Source of the DNA: Qiania dongpingensis
GTDB lineage: Bacteria > Bacillota > Clostridia > Lachnospirales > Lachnospiraceae
Length of the DNA: 64,000 bases
Assembly: GCF_014337195.1 (NCBI RefSeq)
Contig: NZ_CP060634.1
Coordinates: 62,001 to 126,000 of the forward strand
Direction of reading: 5' to 3'
The notes beneath the pieces were generated by a model. That model was not told the DNA's origin and did not search any database. It was given only the letters and a program-made list of their open reading frames with translations. The position numbers and the translations under genes were made by a program. Shown one piece after another: positions 53,473 through 62,057 of this stretch; position 1 is the first letter of the stretch; each line of letters opens with the position of its first letter.

Positions 53473-54420
53473 ATGGCTGAACAGACGACAAATACTTTCA
53501 GGGAGGATTTGCCGAAGCTTTATGGAGATTGGGGGGTGGATTCGGAAATCGGGAAGCTGCGCTCTGTGCTGATGCGCCGTCCGGGAAAGGAAATCGAGAA
53601 TATCACGAGAGAGGACAGTGAAAGACTGGCCTTTGTCATGACAGACGGAGATGACTATGATCCGGAATTAGTGAGGAAACAGCATGATGAGGTGGCTCGG
53701 ATCTACCGGGAAAACGGCGTACAGGTGAATTACGTGGAGGAGATGGATGAAAGCTGTCCCAATGCCATGTTCTGCCGGGATCTGGTCCTGGGAACTCCGG
53801 AAGGCGTGATCATGGCAAGGCCCGGAATCGCCGTCCGTGTTCCTGAGGTGAAATATGCGGCCCAGGCGGCGGCAAAGCTGGGAGTGCCGATCATCAAGAC
53901 GGTCAATGGGTCGGGGACCTTTGACGGCGCCTGTGTTTTCTGGATTGACCGGGAGACGGTGATTTTCGGGACCGGCACCCGCTGCAACCAGTCCGGATAC
54001 GATCAGGTGTCGGAGGAACTCTATAACATGGGCGTGAAAAATATTTACAAGCTGAGTATTCCCAGGAGACTGAAGCATCTGGACGGTATGCTGTCCATAG
54101 CGGACCATGACGTGGCGCTCGCTTTTTCAAGGAGTACTCCGGAAATCGTGTACGAAGCCTTGGAGAAAAGGGGCTTCCGCGTATTGGAAATCCCGACTTT
54201 GGAAGAACGGGATAATCTGGCTGCAAATCTGGTGGCGCTTGAACCGGGGAAGGTCTTAATGCCGGCCGGAAATCCTTTGACGAAAAAGCTTTTAACAGAG
54301 GCTGGAGTAGAATGTATAGAAGTGGACATCAGTGAAATCAAGAAGGGCGGAGGAGCGCTGCACTGCATCACTGCCTTTTTGAAGAGAGACCCTGTCCCTG
54401 TATATCCGGTAAAAGAATGA
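53473..54420 (+). CDS. guanidine-modifying superfamily hydrolase (arginine deiminase/DDAH-like), copy 2
   Basis: 315 residues with AAAGGAGG upstream. It is a paralogue of the protein at 43117: LPKLYGDWGVDSEIGKLRS, CRDLVLGTPEGVIMARPG, TFDGACVFWID, KHLDGM (His about 202) and GGGALHCITAFLKRD (Cys about 298). It shares the FDGA replacement of the arginine deiminase EGGD motif. The two copies differ clearly through the middle (about 40-110), so they probably take different substrates or steps. Last gene of the cluster; no clear terminator follows before 54449. Confidence 0.82.
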   Translation: MAEQTTNTFREDLPKLYGDWGVDSEIGKLRSVLMRRPGKEIENITREDSERLAFVMTDGDDYDPELVRKQHDEVARIYRENGVQVNYVEEMDESCPNAMFCRDLVLGTPEGVIMARPGIAVRVPEVKYAAQAAAKLGVPIIKTVNGSGTFDGACVFWIDRETVIFGTGTRCNQSGYDQVSEELYNMGVKNIYKLSIPRRLKHLDGMLSIADHDVALAFSRSTPEIVYEALEKRGFRVLEIPTLEERDNLAANLVALEPGKVLMPAGNPLTKKLLTEAGVECIEVDISEIKKGGGALHCITAFLKRDPVPVYPVKE

Positions 54421-54448
54421 AGTGGAAGAAATGACCAGCAGTTTCTGC

Positions 54449-54477
54449 TTGCAAGCCTCCTGAAATAATGATATGCT
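54449..54477 (+). promoter_or_regulatory. possible promoter before the unknown gene at 54539
   Basis: TTGCAA, a 17-bp spacer and TATGCT, about 62 bp before the start. Confidence 0.45.
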
Positions 54478-54538
54478 TTTACCTAGCGATTAATGAGAAA
54501 ATTGTCGAATTATAGGTGTTGTTTTGGGAGTGTTGTTT

Positions 54539-55018
54539 ATGATAGATTCTGCAGCCATTTTGGAACGGCTGATGGAGTATTATGCGAATGATTATGATCT
54601 GACCTGTCCTTACCAGCTGGGAGACACAATTTATGATACTTATGCCGCTTACAGCCACTTCAACTGTTTTGAGCACGCGTTCATCCGTGACACGCTCACT
54701 TTGTCAAAGGGAGATCTTTTTCGTTTTAAGAGCCATCTGACTACGGCCATAGAGCCGTTTTTGGTGCGCGGAGGAGAAGAGTTCCCTGCTCCGGGACATA
54801 TATATACATATGTGACCGGTATTTTTATCAGTGAACGGAAGGTTCGGGATGATGTACGACGCATTATCAGGCGTTTCCGCTATTACAGGGGCTATGGGTT
54901 TTATAACCGCGGATACTGTCAGGCACGGATTGCCGCTTTTGATACGGAAACAGGGACCCTGATATGCAGTCCCGCCGCAAAAGAATTGATGTTGGAGTAT
55001 CAAAGAATATTGGGATAA
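54539..55018 (+). CDS. conserved-looking protein of unknown function
   Basis: 159 residues from ATG at 54539 with GGGAGTG upstream. I do not recognise the family. It is soluble, with many Tyr and Arg residues: YYANDYDLTCPYQLGDTIYD near the N-terminus and FRYYRGYGFYNRGYCQARIA near the C-terminus. The middle is helical (HAFIRDTLTLSKGDLFRFKS). It sits between the guanidine-hydrolase cluster and a broken integrase, and is followed by a strong terminator, so it is its own unit. Confidence 0.7.
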   Translation: MIDSAAILERLMEYYANDYDLTCPYQLGDTIYDTYAAYSHFNCFEHAFIRDTLTLSKGDLFRFKSHLTTAIEPFLVRGGEEFPAPGHIYTYVTGIFISERKVRDDVRRIIRRFRYYRGYGFYNRGYCQARIAAFDTETGTLICSPAAKELMLEYQRILG

Positions 55019-55034
55019 TGAAAGCATTGATCAG

Positions 55035-55092
55035 CTCCCTTCTGGACTGACAAGCAAAAAAGCTTGTCGCTCAGGAGGGAGTATTTTTTTGT
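55035..55092 (+). terminator. strong intrinsic terminator
   Basis: Long stem CTCCCTTCTGGACTGACAAGC against GCTTGTC-GCTCAGGAGGGAG (with internal mismatches), cut here into its arms, loop AAAAAA, then TATTTTTTTG. Confidence 0.85.
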
Positions 55093-55196
55093 TCTTTCAC
55101 AAAAAGTACCTTCTGAGAGCCGTTGAAAGAAAAACGCGGCTGAGTTGGATAAAAGATGAATGAAATATTCATACTGAAAGTACAGGAGGGATTTAT

Positions 55197-56246
55197 ATGA
55201 AAGAAATCATCATAACAGAAGGTATGATCACTTGCTATCAGTCGCATTTGGTCCGTGAAGAAAAGAGTCCGGCCACGATCGAGAAATATAACCGGGATGT
55301 CCGTGCATTTTCCTCATTTCTGTCAGGACGGGCTGTGAGCAAAGAACTGACGGTGAGCTACAAACGTAAACTGGCAGAAGACGGGTATGCCGTACGTTCC
55401 ATCAATTCCATACTGGTATCTATCAACCGCCTGCTGGCGTTTTTGGACAGGCCGGACTGCGTTGTCAAAACGATCCGGACGCAGCGGCAGACCTTTTTGG
55501 AGGAAGAAAAAGAACTGACTAAGGCAGAGTATTATCGGCTTCTGAGGGCAGCGAAGGGCAGTCCGCGGTTATGTCTTCTGCTTCAGACCATCTGCGGAAC
55601 TGGTATACGGGTATCAGAGCTGCAATATTTTAATATTCCATCAATGCTAAATTTTAAATCAGTTTCCCATCGGATGATACTACATAATACAAATTATGTT
55701 CCTATGGCTAGGAGAGTACCGCGTCTTCTTGATGGAAGGGAGCATGGTACGATGGATAAAGCTGGGATAAAGGCAGTGCCGGAAAAGAAACTCTGTCAGG
55801 ATCTCACTGGAAAACGTTTTGGGAAGCTATTGGTGCTGGAATACGTGAGGCCGGAGAAGGGAACGGGAAAATGGAAGTGTCGTTGTGACTGTGGGAATAT
55901 CACCTACAAAAGTACGGGACATTTAAACGCGGGTACGGCTGTCAGCTGCGGCTGTGTGAAAGCGGATATCGATGCCGGAAGGGATTTTAAGAAGGTATTG
56001 ACTTACAGGGATGGCACCTGTATTGAATTTCTGAAAAATATTGACAGGCCCACTAAAAGTACCTCTTCTGACACCGGGGTCCGAGGAGTCCGGCTTTTGA
56101 GGAGTGGAAAATATAATGCCACCATTACTTTTCGCCGTCATCGATACAGTTTGGGCACATACACGAAATTAGAAGATGCTGTGTCGGCAAGAAAGCAGGG
56201 AGAGAACATGGTGAAAGAGTATTTGGAAGATTATAATTCAAAATAA
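55197..56246 (+). pseudogene. tyrosine recombinase N-terminal part joined to an AP2-domain protein
   Basis: One open frame of 349 residues made of two unrelated parts. Residues 1 to about 144 are the start of a XerC-type integrase: an N-terminal SAM-like DNA-binding domain (SPATIEKYNRDVRAFSSFL) and the first catalytic block ICGTGIRVSELQ, with the first catalytic Arg. The HxxR and Tyr parts of the catalytic domain are missing. From about 186 (ATG at 55752, with its own GGAAGGGAG) follows LTGKRFGKLLVLEYV, a Cys-rich block CRCDCGN...SCGC, and an AP2 domain (GVRGVRLLRSGKYNATITF). An AT-rich joint near 55625-55700 marks the boundary. The recombinase must be inactive; the AP2 part may be a working mobile ORF. 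Confidence 0.82.
55752..56246 (+). mobile_element. AP2-domain ORF inserted in the integrase gene
   Basis: The part from the ATG at 55752 (164 residues) resembles AP2/ERF-domain proteins of phages and mobile DNA, which often carry a zinc-ribbon-like Cys block and act as homing-type DNA-binding proteins. It is in frame with the interrupted integrase. Its start has GGAAGGGAG just upstream, so it may be made on its own. No nuclease HNH motif is visible. Confidence 0.65.
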
Positions 56247-56247
56247 C

Positions 56248-56297
56248 CAGAACCTCCGGCCGTGTCTCATCCAGCGGCTGGAGGTTCTGAATTTTTC
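56248..56297 (+). terminator. intrinsic terminator after the AP2 ORF
   Basis: CAGAACCTCCGGCCG paired with CGGCTGGAGGTTCTG (one G-U pair), then AATTTTT. On the minus strand it is followed by a weaker T-rich run and may also serve the convergent gene at 56303. Confidence 0.88.
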
Positions 56298-56302
56298 TGC
56301 TT

Positions 56303-57403
56303 TTATTTCAGAAAGGAAAGAGAGGAGGAGAGGAACTGCTCTAAAAGCCCATCCTCCAGCCATATGTTTTCCTGATATTCCACATAGGAAGGGCGGGATT
56401 TATATTCTTCATAAAACAGAGGATGTTCTCCGGCGGCGTTTTCCGGAAAGGGGATAAAGAGTCCGTCGCGTTTCTGATAGCAGGTCCTGGCTGTGGCTTT
56501 CACCCGGTGGTTTTTATCAACATAGGCGGCGACACTTTTGTGCAGGGCTTTGTCTTCCTCGGGGAGATAGTAATAGCTGCTGTGATTCCGGAAGAAATAT
56601 TTGAGTGTTCCGTTTAAGACCGGCATTCGGAATACAAGGCGGTCTTCCTGACAGGAAAACGTATAGGAATCAGCAGAAAAACGGCAGGGTACGGGTACAG
56701 CTTCCGATTCGTTCCTGCATGTAACAAGAAGCTCCCTGGCTGTTTCTTTCTCATATGTCTGGTAGGTATGGAGGCGCTCCTCTTCAAAGCGAAATGTGCC
56801 TCCAAAAAAATCCTGGTAAGACAAAAGAGAAAGCATGGCGGGAAGTCCCTTAACGTCTTCTTCATTATGCAGAAGGAGCACACGAAAAAGCCGGTCATCC
56901 TTTGAGCGGAGGTATTCCTCATAGATTTCTATCAGCTGCCCGCCGTTAAACGGATCTTCTCTGCCGACTCCCAGAAATGCCTCCAAAGTCTTCTGTTTGC
57001 AGTCAGGAAGCGAGAGGAGCTTTTTAAGCGGCCGGATCTTCCGGTAGATATCCAGGCTGGCCGGAGCCTGTCTGCCGGAGGGCGTCTGGAACTTGGCTGC
57101 CCGCTCTCTGAGGAACGGAATATCAAAAGTAGTTCCGTTGAAGTGGACTAAAGTGGAAAAGCCGGAAGAGAACGTGAGAAAATGAAATAAAAGCTCCCGT
57201 TCCGCTTCCGGTGAGTCCGCAAACCACTGCTTCAGATGCCAGACTCCATCCTTTACGTACACACATCCGATCAGGTAGATCATGTCTCTTTTGGAAGATA
57301 GGCCGGTCGTCTCGATATCGAAGAACAGAAGCTCTTCTGGATTTCCCAGACGTTTTATATCATATGCAGTTTTAAATGAGTATTCTTTCGTGATTGCTAT
57401 CAT
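56303..57403 (-). CDS. ribonuclease H-like exonuclease domain protein (YprB type)
   Basis: 366 residues. The N-terminal DnaQ-like 3'-5' exonuclease domain shows the acidic residues in LLFFDIETTGLSS (about 30) and the later blocks FNGTTFDIPFLRER and HNEEDVKGLPAML. The C-terminal half is a TPR-free region of unclear function. YprB-type proteins are common in Firmicutes and usually lie near a helicase gene; no helicase is next to it here, but ruvA and ruvB start divergently. Its promoter places the transcript start at the ATG itself. Confidence 0.88.
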   Translation of the reverse strand: MIAITKEYSFKTAYDIKRLGNPEELLFFDIETTGLSSKRDMIYLIGCVYVKDGVWHLKQWFADSPEAERELLFHFLTFSSGFSTLVHFNGTTFDIPFLRERAAKFQTPSGRQAPASLDIYRKIRPLKKLLSLPDCKQKTLEAFLGVGREDPFNGGQLIEIYEEYLRSKDDRLFRVLLLHNEEDVKGLPAMLSLLSYQDFFGGTFRFEEERLHTYQTYEKETARELLVTCRNESEAVPVPCRFSADSYTFSCQEDRLVFRMPVLNGTLKYFFRNHSSYYYLPEEDKALHKSVAAYVDKNHRVKATARTCYQKRDGLFIPFPENAAGEHPLFYEEYKSRPSYVEYQENIWLEDGLLEQFLSSSLSFLK

Positions 57404-57409
57404 GTCCTT

Positions 57410-57438
57410 ATTATAAGCGGCTTATTTTTCAGTGTCAA
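57410..57438 (-). promoter_or_regulatory. consensus promoter of the YprB-type gene (leaderless)
   Basis: Perfect TTGACA (57438-57433), a 17-bp spacer and perfect TATAAT (57415-57410) on the minus strand. The A of the start ATG (57403) is 7 bp after the -10 hexamer, the usual distance to +1, so the mRNA would have no leader. AAGGAC lies in that 6-base gap. Confidence 0.75.
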
Positions 57439-57465
57439 GAAAAAAGAACACCTGTACGAAAAAAC

Positions 57466-57494
57466 TTGCCATGGCCTGGGAACTATGTTAAACT
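57466..57494 (+). promoter_or_regulatory. promoter of ruvA-ruvB
   Basis: TTGCCA, a 17-bp spacer and TAAACT, 36 bp before the ruvA ATG, with GGAAGAAGGAAAGAAGG in between as ribosome binding site. Confidence 0.55.
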
Positions 57495-57530
57495 GTTCAT
57501 GAAACGGAAGAAGGAAAGAAGGACAGAAAA

Positions 57531-58145
57531 ATGATTTCATATATCAAGGGAAGACTTCTGGAAGTGTATGAAGATTCGGTCATCGTGGAAAATGGCGGGA
57601 TCGGTTATCAGATTCAGGTGCCGGTCTCAGCTCTGACAGAATTTTCCATGGGAGAAGAGGTCCAGATTTATACCTATCTCTATGTGAGAGAGGATGCTCT
57701 AAACCTTTATGGTTTTTCTTCCCGGGATGATTTGGATATATTCAAGCTGCTGATCGGTGTCAATGGAATCGGGCCTAAGGGGGCCCTGGGGGTCCTTTCT
57801 GCCATTTCGCCGGATGACCTGCGCTTTGCGGTCCTCTCGGAGGATGCCAAGTCCATAGCCAGAGCACCCGGAATCGGCCTTAAAACGGCTCAGAAGGTCA
57901 TATTGGAGCTGAAGGACAAGCTCAGCCTGGAGGACGCATTTGAAAGAAAGAGCGCCCACGAGATGGTGAAGGGGAAGCTTTCGGGGGCTTCGGCGGACAA
58001 CAAAGGAGAGGCTGTTCAGGCTCTGACAGCGCTTGGATACAGTGCTTCGGAAGCCATGAAAGCCGTCCGTCAGATACCCGGTGCAGAGGAAATGGAAGTG
58101 GAAGCGATTTTAAAAGCCGCCCTGAAAACGATGGCGCTGTTTTGA
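57531..58145 (+). CDS. ruvA: Holliday junction branch-migration protein RuvA
   Basis: 204 residues. RuvA binds the Holliday junction and loads RuvB. The N-terminal OB fold starts MISYIKGRLLEVYEDSVIVE. Two helix-hairpin-helix DNA-binding motifs are visible (LIGVNGIGPKGALGVLSAIS near 80 and APGIGLKTAQKVILELKDKL near 115). The C-terminal domain ends in ALTALGYSASEAMKAVRQI. Normal length. 53 bp before ruvB. Confidence 0.96.
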   Translation: MISYIKGRLLEVYEDSVIVENGGIGYQIQVPVSALTEFSMGEEVQIYTYLYVREDALNLYGFSSRDDLDIFKLLIGVNGIGPKGALGVLSAISPDDLRFAVLSEDAKSIARAPGIGLKTAQKVILELKDKLSLEDAFERKSAHEMVKGKLSGASADNKGEAVQALTALGYSASEAMKAVRQIPGAEEMEVEAILKAALKTMALF

Positions 58146-58198
58146 CTGAGAAAATAAAGGGGCAATAGGAGCGGTAAGGAGAAAGGAAGTTTCTGCCG

Positions 58199-59209
58199 AT
58201 GGAAAAGCGGATCATCAATACGGAATTTACCAGAGAGGAGCAGGGGATAGAAAATCACCTGCGGCCCAGAACCCTGGATGAATACATTGGACAGCAGAAG
58301 GCCAAGGATATGCTGCGGGTCTATATCGAGGCTGCAAAGTCGAGGGGAGAATCCCTGGATCATGTTTTATTTTATGGCCCGCCCGGACTTGGAAAGACCA
58401 CCCTGGCCGGTATATTAGCCAACGAGATGGGGTCGGAACTTAAGATAACCGCAGGACCTGCCATAGAGAAGCCGGGAGAGATGGCGGCCATTCTCAATAA
58501 TCTGAATGACGGAGACATCCTTTTTGTAGATGAAATCCATCGGCTGAACCGGCAGGTAGAAGAAGTGCTCTATCCGGCTATGGAAGATTATGCTATCGAT
58601 ATTGTCATCGGAAAGGGAGCGTCCGCCCGCTCCATACGGCTGGATCTGCCTCATTTTACGCTGGTAGGAGCGACTACCAGGGCGGGGCTTCTGACGGCTC
58701 CCCTCCGGGACAGGTTTGGGGTGGTGCATCATTTGGAATTCTATACGGAAGAGGAGCTTCTGTCCATCATCCTGCGGTCGGCTAAGGTACTTCAGGTGGA
58801 AATCGAAGAAGAGGGGGCCAGACAGATTGCCTCCAGATCAAGAGGGACGCCGAGACTGGCTAACCGGTTTTTAAAAAGAGTCCGGGATTTTGCCCAGGTT
58901 CGGTATGACGGCGTGATCACTGCTGAGGTGGCATCAGATGCCCTGGATCTTCTGGATGTAGATCCTCTTGGCCTGGATTATACGGACAGGAAGGTCCTGC
59001 TTACTATGATCGAAAAATTCGGCGGGGGCCCCGTCGGCCTGGATACTCTGGCGGCGGCTTTATGTGAGGATGTGGGCACTCTGGAAGACGTATACGAACC
59101 ATATCTCCTTAAAAATGGATTTATAAACCGTACTCCCAGAGGCAGGACGGTGACGAAACGGGCTTATCACCATCTGGGTCTGCCTTTTTTGGAGGACACA
59201 GAGGCATAA
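58199..59209 (+). CDS. ruvB: Holliday junction branch-migration helicase RuvB
   Basis: 336 residues. An AAA+ ATPase that drives branch migration with RuvA. Blocks are [19 protein letters not shown], Walker [15 protein letters not shown] (about 62), Walker [12 protein letters not shown] (about 108) and the sensor region [20 protein letters not shown] (about 158). The C-terminal winged-helix domain has [18 protein letters not shown] good AAGGAGAAAGGAAG site precedes the ATG. Confidence 0.97.
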   Translation: MEKRIINTEFTREEQGIENHLRPRTLDEYIGQQKAKDMLRVYIEAAKSRGESLDHVLFYGPPGLGKTTLAGILANEMGSELKITAGPAIEKPGEMAAILNNLNDGDILFVDEIHRLNRQVEEVLYPAMEDYAIDIVIGKGASARSIRLDLPHFTLVGATTRAGLLTAPLRDRFGVVHHLEFYTEEELLSIILRSAKVLQVEIEEEGARQIASRSRGTPRLANRFLKRVRDFAQVRYDGVITAEVASDALDLLDVDPLGLDYTDRKVLLTMIEKFGGGPVGLDTLAAALCEDVGTLEDVYEPYLLKNGFINRTPRGRTVTKRAYHHLGLPFLEDTEA

Positions 59210-59264
59210 AGCGGGCAATGGATACTATATCTTGTGTCTTTTCTCTAAAGTTGTATATTTCTAG

Positions 59265-59293
59265 TTGTCTTTTGTGGGGAATCCCATTATAAT
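59265..59293 (+). promoter_or_regulatory. promoter before zapA
   Basis: TTGTCT, a 17-bp spacer and perfect TATAAT, 45 bp before the zapA ATG. Confidence 0.6.
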
Positions 59294-59337
59294 AAAAGGA
59301 AAGACTGGCGGGACCAGGGAACATAAGGAGAAGCAGG

Positions 59338-59754
59338 ATGAGTTCCAGAAATTATACGGATGTGATCATTGCCGGAAAAGTATATACTCTGGGCGGCTAC
59401 GAGAGTGAAGAGTATCTTCAGAAGGTGGCCGGCTATCTGAACGGTAAAAACAGCGAGCTCAGAAAAGTAGACGGTTTTCTGAGGCAGACGCCGGATTATC
59501 AGAATGTGCTTTTACAGCTGAATGTGGCGGACGACTATTTTAAGGCTGTTGGCCAACTGGAAGAGCTGGAGGCCCAGACAGAGGCGCAGGAAAAGGAAAT
59601 ATACAGCCTGAAGCATCAGCTGGTGACGGCTCAGCTCAGACTGGAGGAGATGAAACGGGATTTGGATGAATCACACCGGCAGGCGGTATCACAGGAAGCA
59701 CAAGAGAAGCAGCTTAAACAGGGGATACAGGACGAGCCGGAGGAAAAACAATGA
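59338..59754 (+). CDS. zapA: cell division protein ZapA
   Basis: 138 residues. ZapA binds FtsZ and bundles its filaments at the division site. The N-terminal domain has DVIIAGKVYTLGGYESEEYL with the typical ZapA strand pair, and QNVLLQLNVADDYFKA. The C-terminal two thirds is a long coiled coil (about 75-130) rich in Glu, Gln and Leu with a heptad pattern. Slightly longer than the usual 85-110 residues because of the extended coil. AGGAG precedes the ATG. Confidence 0.85.
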   Translation: MSSRNYTDVIIAGKVYTLGGYESEEYLQKVAGYLNGKNSELRKVDGFLRQTPDYQNVLLQLNVADDYFKAVGQLEELEAQTEAQEKEIYSLKHQLVTAQLRLEEMKRDLDESHRQAVSQEAQEKQLKQGIQDEPEEKQ

Positions 59755-59799
59755 GTTCAGGCAGTTATATATCTGCAGGGATTGACGGTGAAATGAATT

Positions 59800-59833
59800 G
59801 GGGGCGGCTGATCAGCACGGGCCCCCTGTTTTT
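59800..59833 (+). terminator. terminator-like hairpin between zapA and the U32 gene
   Basis: GGGGGC paired with GCCCCC, with a GCTGATCAGC palindrome inside the loop, then TGTTTTTC. The U32 gene starts 18 bp later and its ribosome binding site is GAGGGAC. Confidence 0.7.
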
Positions 59834-59850
59834 CTGTTGAGGGACAAGAT

Positions 59851-62049
59851 ATGAAGAAAAAGGGAATGGAAGTGCTGGCGCCGGCCGGCTCCTTTGAGAG
59901 TATGCGGGCGGCTGTCAATGCGGGGGCTGACGCGGTGTATATGGGCGGCACGCGGTTTGGCGCCAGGGCGTATGCGGAGAACCCGGAGCAGGATATGCTG
60001 CTGGAAGCTATCGATTTTGTACATCTGCACGGAAGAAAGCTGTATCTGACAGTCAACACTTTGTTAAAAGAGAAGGAGCTGAAAGGAGAGCTTTATGACT
60101 TTTTGCTTCCTTTGTATGAAGCGGGGATAGACGCGCTGATCGTGCAGGACATGGGAGTCTGGCAGGCAGTGAAACGCTGGTTTCCTGAGCTCCCGATCCA
60201 CGCCAGCACACAGATGACTATTACAGGCGCAAAGGGAGCTGTGGAAGCGGAGCGGCTGGGAGCATCCCGGATCGTGACGGCCAGAGAACTGACAGTAAAA
60301 GAGATTCAGGAAATCCGCGAACAGACGGATATTGAAATCGAAACCTTTGTCCACGGAGCGCTGTGCTACTGCTATTCTGGCCAATGTCTTTACAGCAGCC
60401 TGATTGGCGGAAGAAGCGGAAACAGGGGGCGGTGCGCGCAGTCCTGCCGTCTTCCCTATGGCGTATGGGAAAAAGGCCGCAGATTGTCCGGGGTGGATCA
60501 GGGCTATGTGATGAATCTGAAGGACCTGTGTGGTCTGGATTTTCTTCCGGAGCTCATGAGAGCGGGAGTGGATTCCCTGAAAATAGAAGGACGGATGAAA
60601 AGCCCCAGATATACGGCGGGAGTGGTGAGCGTTTACCGGAAATATGTCGATATGCTTCTTGACAGAGGAGAGCGGGAATACCGGGTGTCACAGGAAGACA
60701 GGAAGCTTCTGCTGGAGCTTTTTGACAGAGGCGGATTTTCAGACGGATATTTTCATGACCACAACGGGAAGCAGATGGTGGCGCTCAGGGAAAAGCCGGC
60801 TTTCCGGGATGTGGATGCCGGGCTTCTGGCGGATTTAGACCGCCGTTATTTGAATCATGAAATTAAAGAGAAAATAAAGGGAAACTTAACAATTGCTCAA
60901 GATTTGCCTGCTAAACTATCTTTAATCCAGAGAGATTCTAGTATTACTGTGGAAGGAGACACGGCGCTTCCGGCGAAGAGCTGTCCGCTGAAAGAGACAG
61001 ATCTGAGGAAGCAGATGGAAAAATTGGGAGGGACGCCTTTTGTTTTGGAAGAACTCTCCATTCAAATGGATGCCGGTATATTCCTGCCGGTCAAAGCTCT
61101 GAATGAGCTGCGGAGAAAGGCTGTGGATGCTTTAAAGGATGCCATATTGGTAAAATACAAAAGAAAAGCGTCAGATGAAATCATACAGGCAGAAGACACG
61201 GAAAGAGCGCCAAAGGTTCGGGAGGCGTCCACAGAGGCTTTTGCTTCGCTGTCTGTTTATGTGGAGGAGGAAGGACAGTTCTGTGCAGCGGTGAAGGAGA
61301 AGGCAGTCCGAAGGATCTACTTTTCCGTGAACCGGATTTCATGGGAAAAGATATCTGTATACGCGGAGGAATGCCATGAAAGGGGAAAAGAGTTTTATCT
61401 GGCGCTTCCTCAGATTTATAGGAGCCGGGCAGACGAAGAGTTTTCCGCCCAGGAACGTTTTTGGCACATCGGAGATGTCGACGGTTTTTTAATAAGAGTA
61501 GTGGATGAACTGCATTTTATGGAAAAATTGGGAACAGAATATGACTATGTGGCGGATCATTCCTTATATTCCTTTAATAAAGAAGCCAGGGACTGGCTCA
61601 GACAGGCGGGAATGTCCATGGACACGGCGCCCTTGGAGCTGAATGAAAAGGATCTCCGAGAAAGAGGATGTGCTGGAAGCGAGATGATCGTGTACGGAAG
61701 GCTCCCCATGATGGTATCGGCCCAGTGCATTCGCAAAACAGCGGGAGTCTGCGACAAAAAGCCTGTTCTTATGGAGCTGGAGGACAGGAAAAAGAAGCGA
61801 TTCCCAGTGAAAAATGATTGCAGATTCTGTTATAATATGATCTATAACAGTGATGTGCTGTGGCTGGCGGATGAGATACCGGCGATCATGCGCTTAAAGC
61901 CTTCTATGATGCGGCTCCAGTTTACAACGGAAGAGCCCGGAGAGGTTACTCTTGTCCTGAAAGCATTTGGAAAGGCGCTGAGGGGCGAAGAGCCCGGATA
62001 TCAACCCGCCGCCCGCACAAAAGGGCATTTCAGACGGGGAGCAGAGTAG
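59851..62049 (+). CDS. peptidase U32 family protein with DUF3656 part
   Basis: 732 residues. The N-terminal U32 domain shows MEVLAPAGSFESMRAAVNAG, the GADAVYMGG block, and the cysteine block in FVHGALCYCYSGQCLYSS...GNRGRCAQSCRLPY, which holds a 4Fe-4S cluster in the related RlhA/TrhP RNA hydroxylases. The middle (about 380-480) resembles DUF3656. The C-terminal part has a further Cys set (ending DCRFCYNMIYNS). Proteins like this were once called collagenase-like but now are best known as tRNA or rRNA hydroxylases. Which RNA is modified cannot be read here. Confidence 0.88.
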   Translation: MKKKGMEVLAPAGSFESMRAAVNAGADAVYMGGTRFGARAYAENPEQDMLLEAIDFVHLHGRKLYLTVNTLLKEKELKGELYDFLLPLYEAGIDALIVQDMGVWQAVKRWFPELPIHASTQMTITGAKGAVEAERLGASRIVTARELTVKEIQEIREQTDIEIETFVHGALCYCYSGQCLYSSLIGGRSGNRGRCAQSCRLPYGVWEKGRRLSGVDQGYVMNLKDLCGLDFLPELMRAGVDSLKIEGRMKSPRYTAGVVSVYRKYVDMLLDRGEREYRVSQEDRKLLLELFDRGGFSDGYFHDHNGKQMVALREKPAFRDVDAGLLADLDRRYLNHEIKEKIKGNLTIAQDLPAKLSLIQRDSSITVEGDTALPAKSCPLKETDLRKQMEKLGGTPFVLEELSIQMDAGIFLPVKALNELRRKAVDALKDAILVKYKRKASDEIIQAEDTERAPKVREASTEAFASLSVYVEEEGQFCAAVKEKAVRRIYFSVNRISWEKISVYAEECHERGKEFYLALPQIYRSRADEEFSAQERFWHIGDVDGFLIRVVDELHFMEKLGTEYDYVADHSLYSFNKEARDWLRQAGMSMDTAPLELNEKDLRERGCAGSEMIVYGRLPMMVSAQCIRKTAGVCDKKPVLMELEDRKKKRFPVKNDCRFCYNMIYNSDVLWLADEIPAIMRLKPSMMRLQFTTEEPGEVTLVLKAFGKALRGEEPGYQPAARTKGHFRRGAE

Positions 62050-62057
62050 GTGGAAAA

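Noticed and set aside
52178..53491. Open frame of 437 codons on the minus strand opposite the M14-type gene
   Set aside because: It lies wholly antisense to a well supported gene, has no recognisable protein family and no ribosome binding site; it arises from codon bias of the plus strand.
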